64,000 nt of DNA from Acidobacteriaceae bacterium (GCA_903642235.1 CAHJWL010000014.1:1-64000), one strand, 5' to 3'; counted from the stretch's first letter, positions 35,510-44,682 are shown. The notes: a model not told the origin generated them from the letters alone. A program made the numbers and translations.

Positions 35510-36947
35510 AGCAATCGCCGTAGCCGACGCCGTAGCACCGGCGGAGATCACTTCGACCAATCGTTCGTTGCCTCGCATCCTCATCATCGATGACGAGGCT
35601 GCCGTGCGCGAGTCGTTAGAGGTCCTTCTAACCTTGGAAGGCTTTTCGGTCACGATCGCCCCTGAAGGAACGACAGGCCTCGATGTGCTCGCGCGGGAAG
35701 AGTTCGATCTCCTGCTGCTCGATCTCGCTCTTCCCGGCGAGAGCGGGCTGGATCTTCTGCCGCGCATCGTCGAGCTGCGCCCACAGCTGCCCGTCATCAT
35801 GATCACGGCCTATGGAACTGTCGGAAATGTCGTGGAGGCGATCCGCTCCGGTGCCGATAACTTCGTCCAGAAACCCTGGGACAATGAAAAGCTGATTCTG
35901 GATATTCGGTCCGCAATCGCTCGCCGCCGGGCAGAATCCGAGGTCATCCTTCTTCGCCGGACCCTCAAGCAGCGCTACAGCTTTGAGAACATCGTCGGCA
36001 AGAGTGATCCCATGCTGCGCCTCTTCGACGTCGTCGTGCAGGTTGCACCCTCGCGCTCCACCGTCTTGATCCAGGGTGAGAGCGGCACCGGCAAGGAGCT
36101 CATCGCCAAAGCGCTGCATGCCAACTCTCCGCGCCGCGATCGTCCCTTCGTTCCCGTCAACACCGGCGCGGTTCCGTCTGAGCTGCTTGAGTCCACTCTC
36201 TTCGGGCACGTGCGTGGCGCCTTTACCTCTGCTGTCTCCAGCAAAAAGGGTCTCTTCGAAGTCGCTGATGGCGGCACCCTCTTTCTCGATGAGATCGGCA
36301 CCATGGGTATGGACATGCAAGCGAAAATCCTGCGTGTTCTGCAGGACCGCCGCTTCATGCAGCTCGGCGGTACGCAGGAAATTCAGGTTGACGTTCGCAT
36401 CATCGCCGCCACCAACGTCAATCTTCAGAATGCGGTCCGCGAAGGCCGGTTTCGCGAAGATCTCTTCTATCGCCTGAACGTCATTGCGCTTGAACTTCCG
36501 CCGCTCCGCACCCGCAAGTCAGACATTCCGCTGCTCTCCCAGCATTTTCTCGACTTCTACGCTAAAGAAAACTCAGTGGACCAGAAGGTTCTTTCGCCTG
36601 AGTCGCTGCGCATCCTGATGGACTATGACTGGCCGGGTAACGTACGCGAACTTGAGAACGCAATGGAGCGCGGCATTGTGCTCGCCAACGCACGCGTCAT
36701 CACTCCGGAGCTCCTTCCCCCGCAGATCACCGGCAGCAGCTACACAGCCACCGCCCTCGAGCATCGGCCGGATGCCTCGCTCTTCGAACTCATGGAGGAG
36801 ATCGAGCGGCGCATCATCTCCGACCGGCTGGAACGCTGCCACTGGAACCAGACCGAGGCTTCGGAGTTCTTCAAGATCCCACTTTCAACCCTCAATCAGA
36901 AGATCAAGCGCCTGAATATCGAGATCCGCAAGCGCCCTCGCGAGTAG
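35502..36947 (+). CDS. NtrC-family sigma-54 response regulator
   Basis: 481 residues. The receiver has the phospho-Asp at 74 (LLLLDLALPGESG) and Lys124 in VQKPWD. The AAA+ core has GESGTGKELIAKALHANSPR (Walker A), the sigma-54 contact loop 239-244 reading GAFTSA rather than the usual GAFTGA, GGTLFLDEIGTM, and NVRELENAMER. A Fis-type helix-turn-helix closes the protein (about 440-475). It would activate sigma-54 promoters in response to the upstream kinase, with which it is translationally coupled. Target genes are not evident nearby. Confidence 0.95.
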   Translation: MSEAIAVADAVAPAEITSTNRSLPRILIIDDEAAVRESLEVLLTLEGFSVTIAPEGTTGLDVLAREEFDLLLLDLALPGESGLDLLPRIVELRPQLPVIMITAYGTVGNVVEAIRSGADNFVQKPWDNEKLILDIRSAIARRRAESEVILLRRTLKQRYSFENIVGKSDPMLRLFDVVVQVAPSRSTVLIQGESGTGKELIAKALHANSPRRDRPFVPVNTGAVPSELLESTLFGHVRGAFTSAVSSKKGLFEVADGGTLFLDEIGTMGMDMQAKILRVLQDRRFMQLGGTQEIQVDVRIIAATNVNLQNAVREGRFREDLFYRLNVIALELPPLRTRKSDIPLLSQHFLDFYAKENSVDQKVLSPESLRILMDYDWPGNVRELENAMERGIVLANARVITPELLPPQITGSSYTATALEHRPDASLFELMEEIERRIISDRLERCHWNQTEASEFFKIPLSTLNQKIKRLNIEIRKRPRE

Positions 36948-36957
36948 CGAGCTGCAA

Positions 36958-36990
36958 TTTGTTGTAGCTCCGTGGGAAGCTGCTTCTGTG
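36958..36990 (+). repeat. degenerate copy F of the dispersed repeat
   Basis: TTTGTTGTAGCTCCGTGGGAAGCTGCTTCTGTG-like. The flanks TTTGTTGT and CTGCTTCT match the other copies, while the stem bases differ but still pair: AGCTCC-GTG-GGA(A)GCT with one bulged A. It lies after the regulator stop, convergent with the hopanoid operon's last gene. Shorter, more diverged and less certain than copies A-D. Confidence 0.45.
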
Positions 36991-37021
36991 CCCAATCTTC
37001 ACGCGTGTAAGCGGCTTTCTT

Positions 37022-38128
37022 TTAACGTCCTGGCTGCAGCACGATCTTCATGGAATCCGGCTGCGGATGGGAAGCCAGCTCAATCGCCGCTGCTGCCTCG
37101 CTGAGTGCAAAGCGATGCGAAATGAGTCGTGTCAGATCGAAGCCGTCCCGGTACCCCTCGAAAACCAGTGCCTCCACATCCTTGTTGATCGCCACGGACG
37201 CACTATACGACCCCATCAGCGTCTTCTCGTCCATGCATATCGCCGCCGGATCAAACGGTGCCTCACCGTGCTGCGTCTGGGCGAAAAGCATGACGCGTCC
37301 GCCCGGCCGTATCGCCTCCATAGCCGTTTGGATCACGGCGTTGCCGCCGACCGCAACCAGAGCCACATCAGCGCCTCTGCCCTCGGTTGCCGCACGCGCG
37401 GCCTGCGCCACGTCGCTCCTCGCATCCACCGGACGATCAAGTCCGAACAACGCCGCAACCCGGTGGCGCTCCGGGTACAGATCGCTCGTGAGCACAGTCG
37501 CTCCCGTCCGCTTTGCCAATGCGGCTAGCAGGATCCCGATCGGTCCCTGCCCGATCACGAGCACCGTCTCGTCCGGCTCGAGGGCAAGCAGCCGGATCGC
37601 CTTGTAGCACGTGTTGACTGGCTCTAGAAAGCACGCCTGTTCGAAGGGAATATCATCCGGAATCGTCACCAGACCGCCTTCGACAATCCAAGGCATAACC
37701 CGGATGTACTCGGCAAAACCTCCGCCTGCGGGTGCAAAGCCCGCCGTGCAGCCTACACGCTTATAAACCTCGCACTGCGCAAAGGTCTGCTTGCGGCAAA
37801 AATAGCACTCCCCGCAGGGTATGTGGTGGTACGCCATCACGCGATCGCCGACCGCAAATCGGTCAACGCCTTCGCCTGTCCGCGCCACCGTACCTGCCAT
37901 CTCGTGCCCGAAGATACGCGGCGCACTGTGCGAGCCTGTGTGTATCTTCTTCAGATCCGTACCGCAGATCCCGCATGTATTGATGCGGACCAGCACCTCG
38001 CCCGGACCGATCTCCGGCACGGCGAGGTCTTCTACCCGCACCTCGTTAATACCCCGATATACCGCAGCGCGCATTGTTGCCGGAATCTCCGCGGCGTGTT
38101 CGACCAAGTCCTCAACCATCCTTGCCAT
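37022..38128 (-). CDS. zinc-dependent medium-chain dehydrogenase at end of hopanoid operon
   Basis: 368 residues. Catalytic zinc ligands are in CGICGTD, GHE and FLEPVN; the structural zinc loop is CGECYFCRKQTFAQC (four Cys). The NAD(P) motif is VIGQGPIGILLAAL. Closest in pattern to sorbitol/threonine-type polyol dehydrogenases. It is the last of seven genes (ispH to here), 22 bases after hpnG, which makes ribosylhopane. The following reduction to bacteriohopanetetrol is an aldose-to-polyol step with no assigned enzyme that I know of, so this is a reasonable candidate (inference). It could instead serve an unrelated alcohol. The convergent regulator gene lies downstream. Confidence 0.93.
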   Translation of the reverse strand: MARMVEDLVEHAAEIPATMRAAVYRGINEVRVEDLAVPEIGPGEVLVRINTCGICGTDLKKIHTGSHSAPRIFGHEMAGTVARTGEGVDRFAVGDRVMAYHHIPCGECYFCRKQTFAQCEVYKRVGCTAGFAPAGGGFAEYIRVMPWIVEGGLVTIPDDIPFEQACFLEPVNTCYKAIRLLALEPDETVLVIGQGPIGILLAALAKRTGATVLTSDLYPERHRVAALFGLDRPVDARSDVAQAARAATEGRGADVALVAVGGNAVIQTAMEAIRPGGRVMLFAQTQHGEAPFDPAAICMDEKTLMGSYSASVAINKDVEALVFEGYRDGFDLTRLISHRFALSEAAAAIELASHPQPDSMKIVLQPGR

Positions 38129-38150
38129 GTGCCCGATCCCTGTCTTTTCA

Positions 38151-38816
38151 CTACTGCATTCGAATGTCGGCCAGCACCGTTGCCGTCATAGCTCTTAAGG
38201 CGGCAGAGCTGTTTCGGCCAAGCTGGACTGTGCTGCGCCACTGCCAGGGACGGATGGCGGTGTGCAAAGCAAATGCAACCTCACGAAAGCGCCCATCCGC
38301 CGTGGCAAACCGATCAAATCCATCGAGCGAGAAGCCGGCATCATCCGAGATCCCCTTGACTGCACCGAACGCGAGCCCATGGGCCTTGGCCAGACGCCCT
38401 ACGCAGGCCGCCTCCATATCCACTCCAGTCGCGCCATAGCTCTTGTACAGACGACGCTTTTCATCCACACCCGCAATTCTCGGTGTCGTTGCCAGCAGGC
38501 CTTCTCCCTCCTCACAGACAAAACGCTCCCCCGAGCGAACGTCCACCACCGTGCCGAAACGCAGGCTTTCACCGGCCCGCACCTGCGCCCCACAGCCGCC
38601 TGCGAGACCGACCGACAGCAGACGTTCCACCCTGCCGTGCTGCAAGACAGCAGCCACAGCCCTGCTGACCCGATCACATCCCATGCCCGCGCAGGCGGCG
38701 ATAGCAGAGCTCGACTCCGCCATCCAAACACCACCGTCCGCAGTATCGATCCGCTTCCAGCCACGCGTTAACGCAGCCAACTCACGAGGTAAAGCTGCAA
38801 TCACCGCGGTTCTCAA
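38151..38816 (-). CDS. hpnG: hopanoid nucleosidase (adenosylhopane to ribosylhopane)
   Basis: 221 residues of the nucleoside phosphorylase/MTA-SAH nucleosidase fold: AACAGMGCDRVSRAVAAVL and GATGVDMEAACVGRLAKAHG (the M-E-A nucleoside site). In hopanoid clusters this protein cleaves adenine from adenosylhopane. The TTG start at 38816 shares four bases with the hpnA stop (TTGA), so the two are coupled. The symbol is inferred from context; by sequence alone it is a generic nucleosidase. Confidence 0.85.
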   Translation of the reverse strand: MRTAVIAALPRELAALTRGWKRIDTADGGVWMAESSSAIAACAGMGCDRVSRAVAAVLQHGRVERLLSVGLAGGCGAQVRAGESLRFGTVVDVRSGERFVCEEGEGLLATTPRIAGVDEKRRLYKSYGATGVDMEAACVGRLAKAHGLAFGAVKGISDDAGFSLDGFDRFATADGRFREVAFALHTAIRPWQWRSTVQLGRNSSAALRAMTATVLADIRMQ

Positions 38817-39835
38817 TGCACCGCCTCACGGCTGACTGGCGTTGCTGGAGCATAGCCTTGCCTCACAAACCAGTCGATCGCCGATCGAAGTGCGCCGTAC
38901 ACCGGCATCACCTTGAAACCCAGCTCCTGTTCAGCCTTTGAGGAGTTGGCGAACATGATCTTACGTCCCATGCGCACTGCCTCCACCGTCGCTCGCGGCT
39001 CCCGGCCACGCAGCCGCCCAATAATCCATTCGTCAAAGAAAGCAAACAGGAGTGCAGCCCCATGCGGCACCTTGATCGTAGGCGAGGGCAGGCCCGTAAT
39101 CGTGGACATTCGATCGAGAATCTGCTTGAGCGATAGATTCTCGCCACCCAGGATGTATCGTTCGCCCGGCCGGCCACACTCGGTCGCCATGACGTGCATG
39201 CGCGCGACCTCCTCCACGTCCACCAGATTCAGCCCCGTATCCACATACGCCGGAAAGCGCCGGTTCAGAAAGTCCACAACGATCCGTCCGGTAGGCGTCG
39301 GCTTGGCGTCACCCGATCCGATCGGCGTCGTTGGATTGAGAATGATTACGTTCTGACCCCGGCCTGCTGCTTCTATCGCCACCTGTTCAGCCAGGAACTT
39401 GGATCGCTTGTAGTGCCCGATCATCGCTGCAAGCGATACGGGTGTGGCCTCATCGACGATCGTTCCATCCCGATCGAAGCCCATTGTCGCAACACTCGAT
39501 GTATACACAACGCGCGGTACGCCAGTCTCCGCTGCCAGTCGGAGCAGGGTCCGCGTCGCCTCCACGTTGGCGGCATACATTGCGTCGGGATCCTGCACCC
39601 AGAGCCGATAGTCGGCGGCAACGTGAACCAGAACGTCGCATCCGGTCAGGGCAGAACGAAGTCGCACCGCCTGTCGCAGGTCTCCCTGGACGAACTCCAG
39701 CCCGCTCAAACCCTCTAAGCCACTCTGATTGCTCGTAGGCCTTGTTAAGACCCTCTGCTGCGCTCCCCGCTCTGCAAAAGCCCGCGCAACATGCCCGCCA
39801 ACAAACCCAGTTGCCCCCGTTATGAAGATGCGCAT
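38813..39835 (-). CDS. hpnA: hopanoid-associated sugar epimerase
   Basis: 340 residues of the extended SDR family: MRIFITGATGFVGGHVARAF (NAD-binding GxxGxxG) and the active-site Y-x3-K in HYKRSKFLAEQVA, with Thr/Ser of VYTSSVATM. Such proteins sit beside hpnH and hpnG in many hopanoid producers; the exact reaction is unproven and may concern a sugar-like side chain. It overlaps hpnG by four bases and follows the 148-residue unknown gene by 39 bases. Confidence 0.92.
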   Translation of the reverse strand: MRIFITGATGFVGGHVARAFAERGAQQRVLTRPTSNQSGLEGLSGLEFVQGDLRQAVRLRSALTGCDVLVHVAADYRLWVQDPDAMYAANVEATRTLLRLAAETGVPRVVYTSSVATMGFDRDGTIVDEATPVSLAAMIGHYKRSKFLAEQVAIEAAGRGQNVIILNPTTPIGSGDAKPTPTGRIVVDFLNRRFPAYVDTGLNLVDVEEVARMHVMATECGRPGERYILGGENLSLKQILDRMSTITGLPSPTIKVPHGAALLFAFFDEWIIGRLRGREPRATVEAVRMGRKIMFANSSKAEQELGFKVMPVYGALRSAIDWFVRQGYAPATPVSREAVH

Positions 39836-39874
39836 CAGGCCCTCGCGCTCCGCAGACCAACAGGCGACACGTAG

Positions 39875-40321
39875 TTACTCCAGCCGCTCCGGCTCAATTT
39901 GAATATTCCGTTCTCCGGCTGCCTTCTTCTCCCAGTACTTCTTTACCCATGCCTCAAACGTCCGGCCAGCCGCCGTATCGCGTCCCGTAAATGCCACGCG
40001 CGCGATCTCCGCATACGCGACATTCACTTTCGTCTGGGCTTTACTGGGAATGATTCGCACGTAAGAATCAGTCAGCGTCGCAGCCGATCGCCGATCAAAG
40101 AGGTATCCCTCAAGGACGGCCCCGTCCTTCTTCGTCACCGTCACGTCGCCGCGATAGTCGAATGCCTTTTCCAGTACCTCGCGCACTTCAGTCTCGGACG
40201 CCATCTCCGGGATCCATCCCTCAAGCTGCTCCCGTTCTCGCCCTGCGGCCACCTCGATCTCATCCGGGTTCTCGTGGGTGAGCTGTGCAAGCTTGGCTGC
40301 TTCCTGCTGATCCGTCGCCAT
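39875..40321 (-). CDS. hypothetical protein of the hopanoid operon
   Basis: 148 residues from the ATG at 40321, two bases after the hpnH stop, so translationally coupled; the longer frame from 40423 lies inside hpnH. A charged N-terminus (acidic/basic helices, EREQLEGWIP) is followed by a beta-rich middle (DYRGDVTVTKKDGAVLEGYLFDRRSAATLTDSYVRIIP, VNVAYAEIARVAFTGRD) that looks like a small Sm- or SH3-type barrel, and a Lys-rich helix (FEAWVKKYWEKKAAGE). No signal or membrane segment. Family and function unknown; position suggests a hopanoid side-chain role or an operon regulator. Confidence 0.82.
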   Translation of the reverse strand: MATDQQEAAKLAQLTHENPDEIEVAAGREREQLEGWIPEMASETEVREVLEKAFDYRGDVTVTKKDGAVLEGYLFDRRSAATLTDSYVRIIPSKAQTKVNVAYAEIARVAFTGRDTAAGRTFEAWVKKYWEKKAAGERNIQIEPERLE

Positions 40322-40323
40322 CG

Positions 40324-41469
40324 CTAATCTCCTGACACCATCTCTGCCCGGGCATGCTCTTTCTGGGTAGCGGCCGCCGGCGTCGCAATCTGGACCAGAG
40401 GAGCCTGGTGTGCCGGCTCCCATTCATTCAGCAGTTTGTTCGCGCCCTCGTCGTTGTAGCTTGAGAAGAAGATTGCCTTTGCCGTCTGGAGAAGACCTTT
40501 GAGCGAACCAAAGGTGTAGTTGACTCCGCTCGCCTCATATCCTGAGTGCACCATGCAGTTCGCGCAGCGAGGATTTCCGCTCTCGGTCCCATAGTTCGCC
40601 CACTCAACCTGCTCCATCAACTCCTGAAACGTATCCGCATAGCCGTCCTGCAGCAGATAACAGGGCTTCTGCCAGCCAAAGATCGAGAAGGTAGGCATGC
40701 CCCACGGCGTGCAGGTCAGCTCCTTCTTGCCCATCAGGAACTCCATGAACATGGGCGACGCATTGAACCGCCAGCTCTTCTTCCGGTTCGACAGGATAGA
40801 GCGAAAGAGCTTCTTCGAGCGCGCCCGTCCCAGGAAGTGCTTCTGGTCCGGAGCCTTGTCGTAGGTGTATCCCGGCGACACCATCATGCTCTCGACCCCA
40901 ACCTCCATCAACTCGTCAAAGTGCAGCCGCACGCTGTTCGGGTCTGCCCCGTCAAAAAGCGTCGTGTTTGTCGTCACCCGGAAACCCGCCGCCACCGCCG
41001 CCCGCACACCGTCCATGGCAACGTCATAGCCGCCCTCGCGGCAAACCGAGAAGTCGTGGTGCTCCCGCTGGCCGTCGACATGAACCGAAAACGACAGGAA
41101 CTTCGATGGCTTGAAGAGATGAAGCTTCTCTTTCAGAAGCAGTGCGTTCGTGCACATATAAACATACTTCTTCCGCTCCACCAGGCCTGCCACAATCTCC
41201 GGCATCTTCGGGTGCAGCAGCGGTTCGCCACCTGGAATAGCCACCATCGGCGTCCCGCACTCCTCCACCGCGCGAAAGCACTCCTCCGGACTCAGTTCCG
41301 CCTTCAGAATGTGCGCCGGATACTGGATCTTGCCGCAGCCGGCACAGGCCAGGTTGCAGCGAAACAGCGGCTCCAGCATGAGCACCAACGGATAGCGCTT
41401 GCGTCCGCTCAGCTTTTGTTTCATCACGTACGAAGCTACAGTCCATGCCTGGGAGATCGGTACTGCCAT
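40324..41469 (-). CDS. hpnH: adenosylhopane-forming radical SAM protein
   Basis: 381 residues. The radical SAM cluster site is CNLACAGC (Cys38, 42, 45; C-x3-C-x2-C). GGEPLLHPKM binds SAM. The C-terminal region has further Cys (CTPWGMP and CANCMVHSGYE). It joins 5'-deoxyadenosyl to diploptene, the first step of C35 hopanoid side chains. It follows shc by 37 bases and is two bases before the 148-residue unknown gene. Assignment is strong from cluster and motifs. Confidence 0.94.
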   Translation of the reverse strand: MAVPISQAWTVASYVMKQKLSGRKRYPLVLMLEPLFRCNLACAGCGKIQYPAHILKAELSPEECFRAVEECGTPMVAIPGGEPLLHPKMPEIVAGLVERKKYVYMCTNALLLKEKLHLFKPSKFLSFSVHVDGQREHHDFSVCREGGYDVAMDGVRAAVAAGFRVTTNTTLFDGADPNSVRLHFDELMEVGVESMMVSPGYTYDKAPDQKHFLGRARSKKLFRSILSNRKKSWRFNASPMFMEFLMGKKELTCTPWGMPTFSIFGWQKPCYLLQDGYADTFQELMEQVEWANYGTESGNPRCANCMVHSGYEASGVNYTFGSLKGLLQTAKAIFFSSYNDEGANKLLNEWEPAHQAPLVQIATPAAATQKEHARAEMVSGD

Positions 41470-41506
41470 CGGACACCCTTTCTAGATACGTCTTTGGCGC
41501 CGGCCG

Positions 41507-43537
41507 TTAGGCTGCGCTTGCTTCCCGCTCCATGGCACGCGTATATGTCGTGAGTGCCAGCAACGGAAAGTACTGCTTATAGAGGTGATAGCCGAGGTAA
41601 AAGACTCTCGGAAAGCCCGTTCCGGTGTAATAACTCTCGCCGTTTCTTTCCGGCATCAACTCGTCCCAGCTTCCATCTTCGTGCTGCCGCTCAATAAGCC
41701 AGCGAATTCCCTTGGCGACCGAGTCTGACCGTGTGTCTCCTGCGGCGAGCAGACCCAGAAGCGCCCATGCCGTCTGAGACGGTGTGCTGGGTCCAATCCC
41801 GCGCTGCGCCGGGTCGTCATACGTGCCGCAGCTTTCGCCCCATCCACCGTCCGCGTTCTGCACCATGCGAATCCACTCCGCCGCCTGCTGCACGGGCGGC
41901 TCATGGTTCCAGAAGCCGATCGCCTCCAGGCCACGCAGAACCAGAAACGTGCCATAAAGATAGTTCACACCCCATCGCCCGAACCAGCTGCCGTCTGACT
42001 CCTGTTCCTTCAAAATGAACTGCACGGCCTTTTGCACCCGGGGATCCTCTCGCGTGCAGCCGTAAAGCGATAGCATCTCGAGCATCCTGCCTGTGATATC
42101 GACCGTCGGCGGATCGAGCATGGCGTTGTGATCGGCAAAGGGAATGTACTGGAAGATGCTCTTGGTGTTGTCCTTGTCGAATGCAGCCCAGCCACCGTTC
42201 TTGCATTGCATTGCCCATATCCAGGTCAGGGCACGCTGGCATACCTCATCCTGATACCGTTCGCGCGGGTTCGCCACATTCTTGAGTGCCAGCAGAACCT
42301 GGGCCGTATCATCTACATCCGGGTAGAACTCATTGTTGAACTCGAAGTACCAGCCACCCGGTTCCACGTTCGGAACCTTCTCCGCCCAGTCCCCTTTGTG
42401 CCGGACCTCCTTCGACAGAACCCAGTCCGCGGCGCGCAGCAGCCGTGGGTCGTCTTTGGGCACACCGGCTTCGCCCAGCGCATAGATGGCCTGCGCGGTA
42501 TCCCATACGGGGGGAAAGCAGGGCTGCATCCGGAAGGTCGGAACCGGGTACTCCGGCGTGCCATCGGGACAGTCAATGCCCAGCTTCTCAAACTCATCCA
42601 GCGCCCGGATCATCTGCGGGTCGTCGACCGATCGACCGAGGCAGCGCAGGGCCACAATCGAGTTCAGCATGGCCGGATAGATGGCTCCCAGTCCGTCGGA
42701 CTTCTCGAACCGCTCCAGCATCCAGGCCTCCGCCTTGCGAAGAGCCACCTTCCGCAGCGGACGGATATGAACCCTCTCCGAGAGGTGCGCCAGCCGGTCC
42801 CAGAATAGAAAGAAGTTCCGCCAACTCACCGGCCTCTTCTTATCCCAGCGCAGCCTGAGGTCCGCATTCTCGCGGCCGCCGACAAACAACTCACTGATGC
42901 CCTGCTCCGGCGCAAGCTTTTTGAACGGCTTCTTTGCGTAAATAATCGAAAGCGGTACAAGAATGCCCCGCGACCACGAGCTGATCTCGTAGATGTTGAA
43001 GTAAAACCAGTTCGGAAACAGCACGATCTCGGGCGGAATTGCCGGCACGGCATCGTAATCGTACTGACCGAGCGCGCAGAGATAGATCTTTGTAAATGTG
43101 TTGCACTCCACCACCCCGCCAAGCGCGAGAACGTTCTCACGGATCTTCACCATCACGGGATCGTCGGTGGTGTATCCCATCAGCTTCAACGCCAGATAGG
43201 CCTTCACCCCGTAACTCACATTTGAAACTCCGCCGGGGTAGAGACTCCAGCCGCCATCCTCGTTCTGATGTCGGAGGATCTCGTTGACCGCCCGCTCCAT
43301 CTTTCCAGGATCACCCGTACCAAGCAGGGTGTGCATGAAGATGTAATCGGCCTCGAGCATGACGTCCGCTTCGAGTTCCCCGCACCAGTACCCCTCGGTC
43401 TCTTGCTGACCAAGGAGCCACTCCTTTGCCCGCTCTAGGCCATCCTTGACGCGGTCCAGGGCCAGATCCATGCGCCCAAAGCGCGGCTGACTTGAACCGG
43501 AAGAGGTCAATCCCGAGTTGTGAGGAACTTCATTCAT
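41507..43537 (-). CDS. shc: squalene-hopene cyclase
   Basis: Cyclises squalene to hopene/hopanol in the membrane, giving the bacterial sterol-like core. 676 residues. The catalytic DVDDTA acid (D407-V-D409-D410) starts the reaction; several QW repeats are visible (QNADGGWGES, QHEDGSWDE, QNEDGGWSLY, KNGGWAAFD). YFNIYEISSWSRGILVPLSI belongs to the membrane-attached channel. It follows ispH by 18 bases and leads the cyclase-to-side-chain gene order. Confidence 0.97.
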   Translation of the reverse strand: MNEVPHNSGLTSSGSSQPRFGRMDLALDRVKDGLERAKEWLLGQQETEGYWCGELEADVMLEADYIFMHTLLGTGDPGKMERAVNEILRHQNEDGGWSLYPGGVSNVSYGVKAYLALKLMGYTTDDPVMVKIRENVLALGGVVECNTFTKIYLCALGQYDYDAVPAIPPEIVLFPNWFYFNIYEISSWSRGILVPLSIIYAKKPFKKLAPEQGISELFVGGRENADLRLRWDKKRPVSWRNFFLFWDRLAHLSERVHIRPLRKVALRKAEAWMLERFEKSDGLGAIYPAMLNSIVALRCLGRSVDDPQMIRALDEFEKLGIDCPDGTPEYPVPTFRMQPCFPPVWDTAQAIYALGEAGVPKDDPRLLRAADWVLSKEVRHKGDWAEKVPNVEPGGWYFEFNNEFYPDVDDTAQVLLALKNVANPRERYQDEVCQRALTWIWAMQCKNGGWAAFDKDNTKSIFQYIPFADHNAMLDPPTVDITGRMLEMLSLYGCTREDPRVQKAVQFILKEQESDGSWFGRWGVNYLYGTFLVLRGLEAIGFWNHEPPVQQAAEWIRMVQNADGGWGESCGTYDDPAQRGIGPSTPSQTAWALLGLLAAGDTRSDSVAKGIRWLIERQHEDGSWDELMPERNGESYYTGTGFPRVFYLGYHLYKQYFPLLALTTYTRAMEREASAA

Positions 43538-43555
43538 GGTGTGCGGGCCAAAGCC

Positions 43556-44578
43556 CTAGCGCGCCACCGCCGGCGCAGACGCAATTGCCTGCACAATCTC
43601 GGGGGGCAAGCCAAAACGCACATTCTCCGGCATGACTTCGATCTCGGATGCATCCCCAAACCCGCGTTCCCGCAGGAACGTCACCACCTCCTGCACCAGC
43701 ACCTCAGGCGCGGAGGCACCGGCAGTAACGGCAACCTTCCCGACACCGTCCAGCCAGTTCGGCTGAATATCCTCAGCCTTGTCGATCAAGAAGCTTCGTG
43801 TGCCCAGATTTTCCGACACCTCAACCAGCCGGTTCGAGTTCGAACTGTTCCGCGATCCCACCACCAGGACCAGATCAGCCGTATGCGCCACGTTCTTGAC
43901 GGCGGTCTGCCGATTCTCGGTCGCGTAACAGATATCCTGCGCGTGTGGCCCGACGATGGTCGGAAACTTGATCTTCAACGCCTCGATCATCGTGCGCGCT
44001 TCGTCGAGCGACAGCGTTGTTTGCGTGAGGTAGGCCACCTTGTTCGGGTCCGGCACAACCAGCGCCCGAACCTCTTCGACCGTCGAGACCACCTGCGTCA
44101 CATCCGGCGCCTCGCCCTGCGTTCCCTCCACCTCTTCGTGGTCGCGATGCCCGACCAGCACGAGCGAGTAGCCCTGCTTCGCAAACTTGACCGCTTCCAC
44201 ATGGACCTTTGTCACCAGGGGGCAGGTCGCGTCAATAACCTTCAAGCCGCGTTCCTTTGCCCGGCTCCGCACCGCCGGCGAGACTCCATGCGCGGAGTAA
44301 ATGACCCGGCAGCCCTCCGGAACCTCGTCCAGTTCGTTCACAAAGATCGCACCTTTTTTCGCCAGGTCCGTCACAACGTAACTGTTGTGCACAATCTCCT
44401 TGCGCACATAGATCGGAGCGCCAAATGTGTCGAGCGCGATCTGCACAATGTCGATCGCCCGCACCACGCCGGCACAGAAGCCCCGCGGCTTGAGCAGAAA
44501 AACCTGCTTCGTCTGAGCGTCCGTACTTTCAAGCGCTTCCGGATTTGCGGAGAGAGGTGCCAAGGCTGAGGAACTCAC
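43556..44578 (-). CDS. ispH: 4-hydroxy-3-methylbut-2-enyl diphosphate reductase
   Basis: Last enzyme of the MEP isoprenoid route, giving IPP and DMAPP through a [4Fe-4S] cluster. 340 residues, GTG start. Cluster cysteines are in LKPRGFCAGVVRAI, DATCPLVTKVH and QDICYATENRQ; TQTTLSLDEA carries the catalytic Glu and NSSNSNRLVE the substrate Ser/Asn. It heads the hopanoid operon (all following gaps 39 bases or less), tying isoprenoid supply to squalene use. recN lies upstream on the same strand, 104 bases away. Confidence 0.96.
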   Translation of the reverse strand: MSSSALAPLSANPEALESTDAQTKQVFLLKPRGFCAGVVRAIDIVQIALDTFGAPIYVRKEIVHNSYVVTDLAKKGAIFVNELDEVPEGCRVIYSAHGVSPAVRSRAKERGLKVIDATCPLVTKVHVEAVKFAKQGYSLVLVGHRDHEEVEGTQGEAPDVTQVVSTVEEVRALVVPDPNKVAYLTQTTLSLDEARTMIEALKIKFPTIVGPHAQDICYATENRQTAVKNVAHTADLVLVVGSRNSSNSNRLVEVSENLGTRSFLIDKAEDIQPNWLDGVGKVAVTAGASAPEVLVQEVVTFLRERGFGDASEIEVMPENVRFGLPPEIVQAIASAPAVAR

Positions 44579-44682
44579 TTGAGAAGTATACCGCGTTCAC
44601 CGGCTGTTCGCTCCGGAAGTGACCCCGCGTGACTACCATCGGGCGGTGCTCCGCCAGGCTGAAAAGCAGGGCAGCCGCATAC

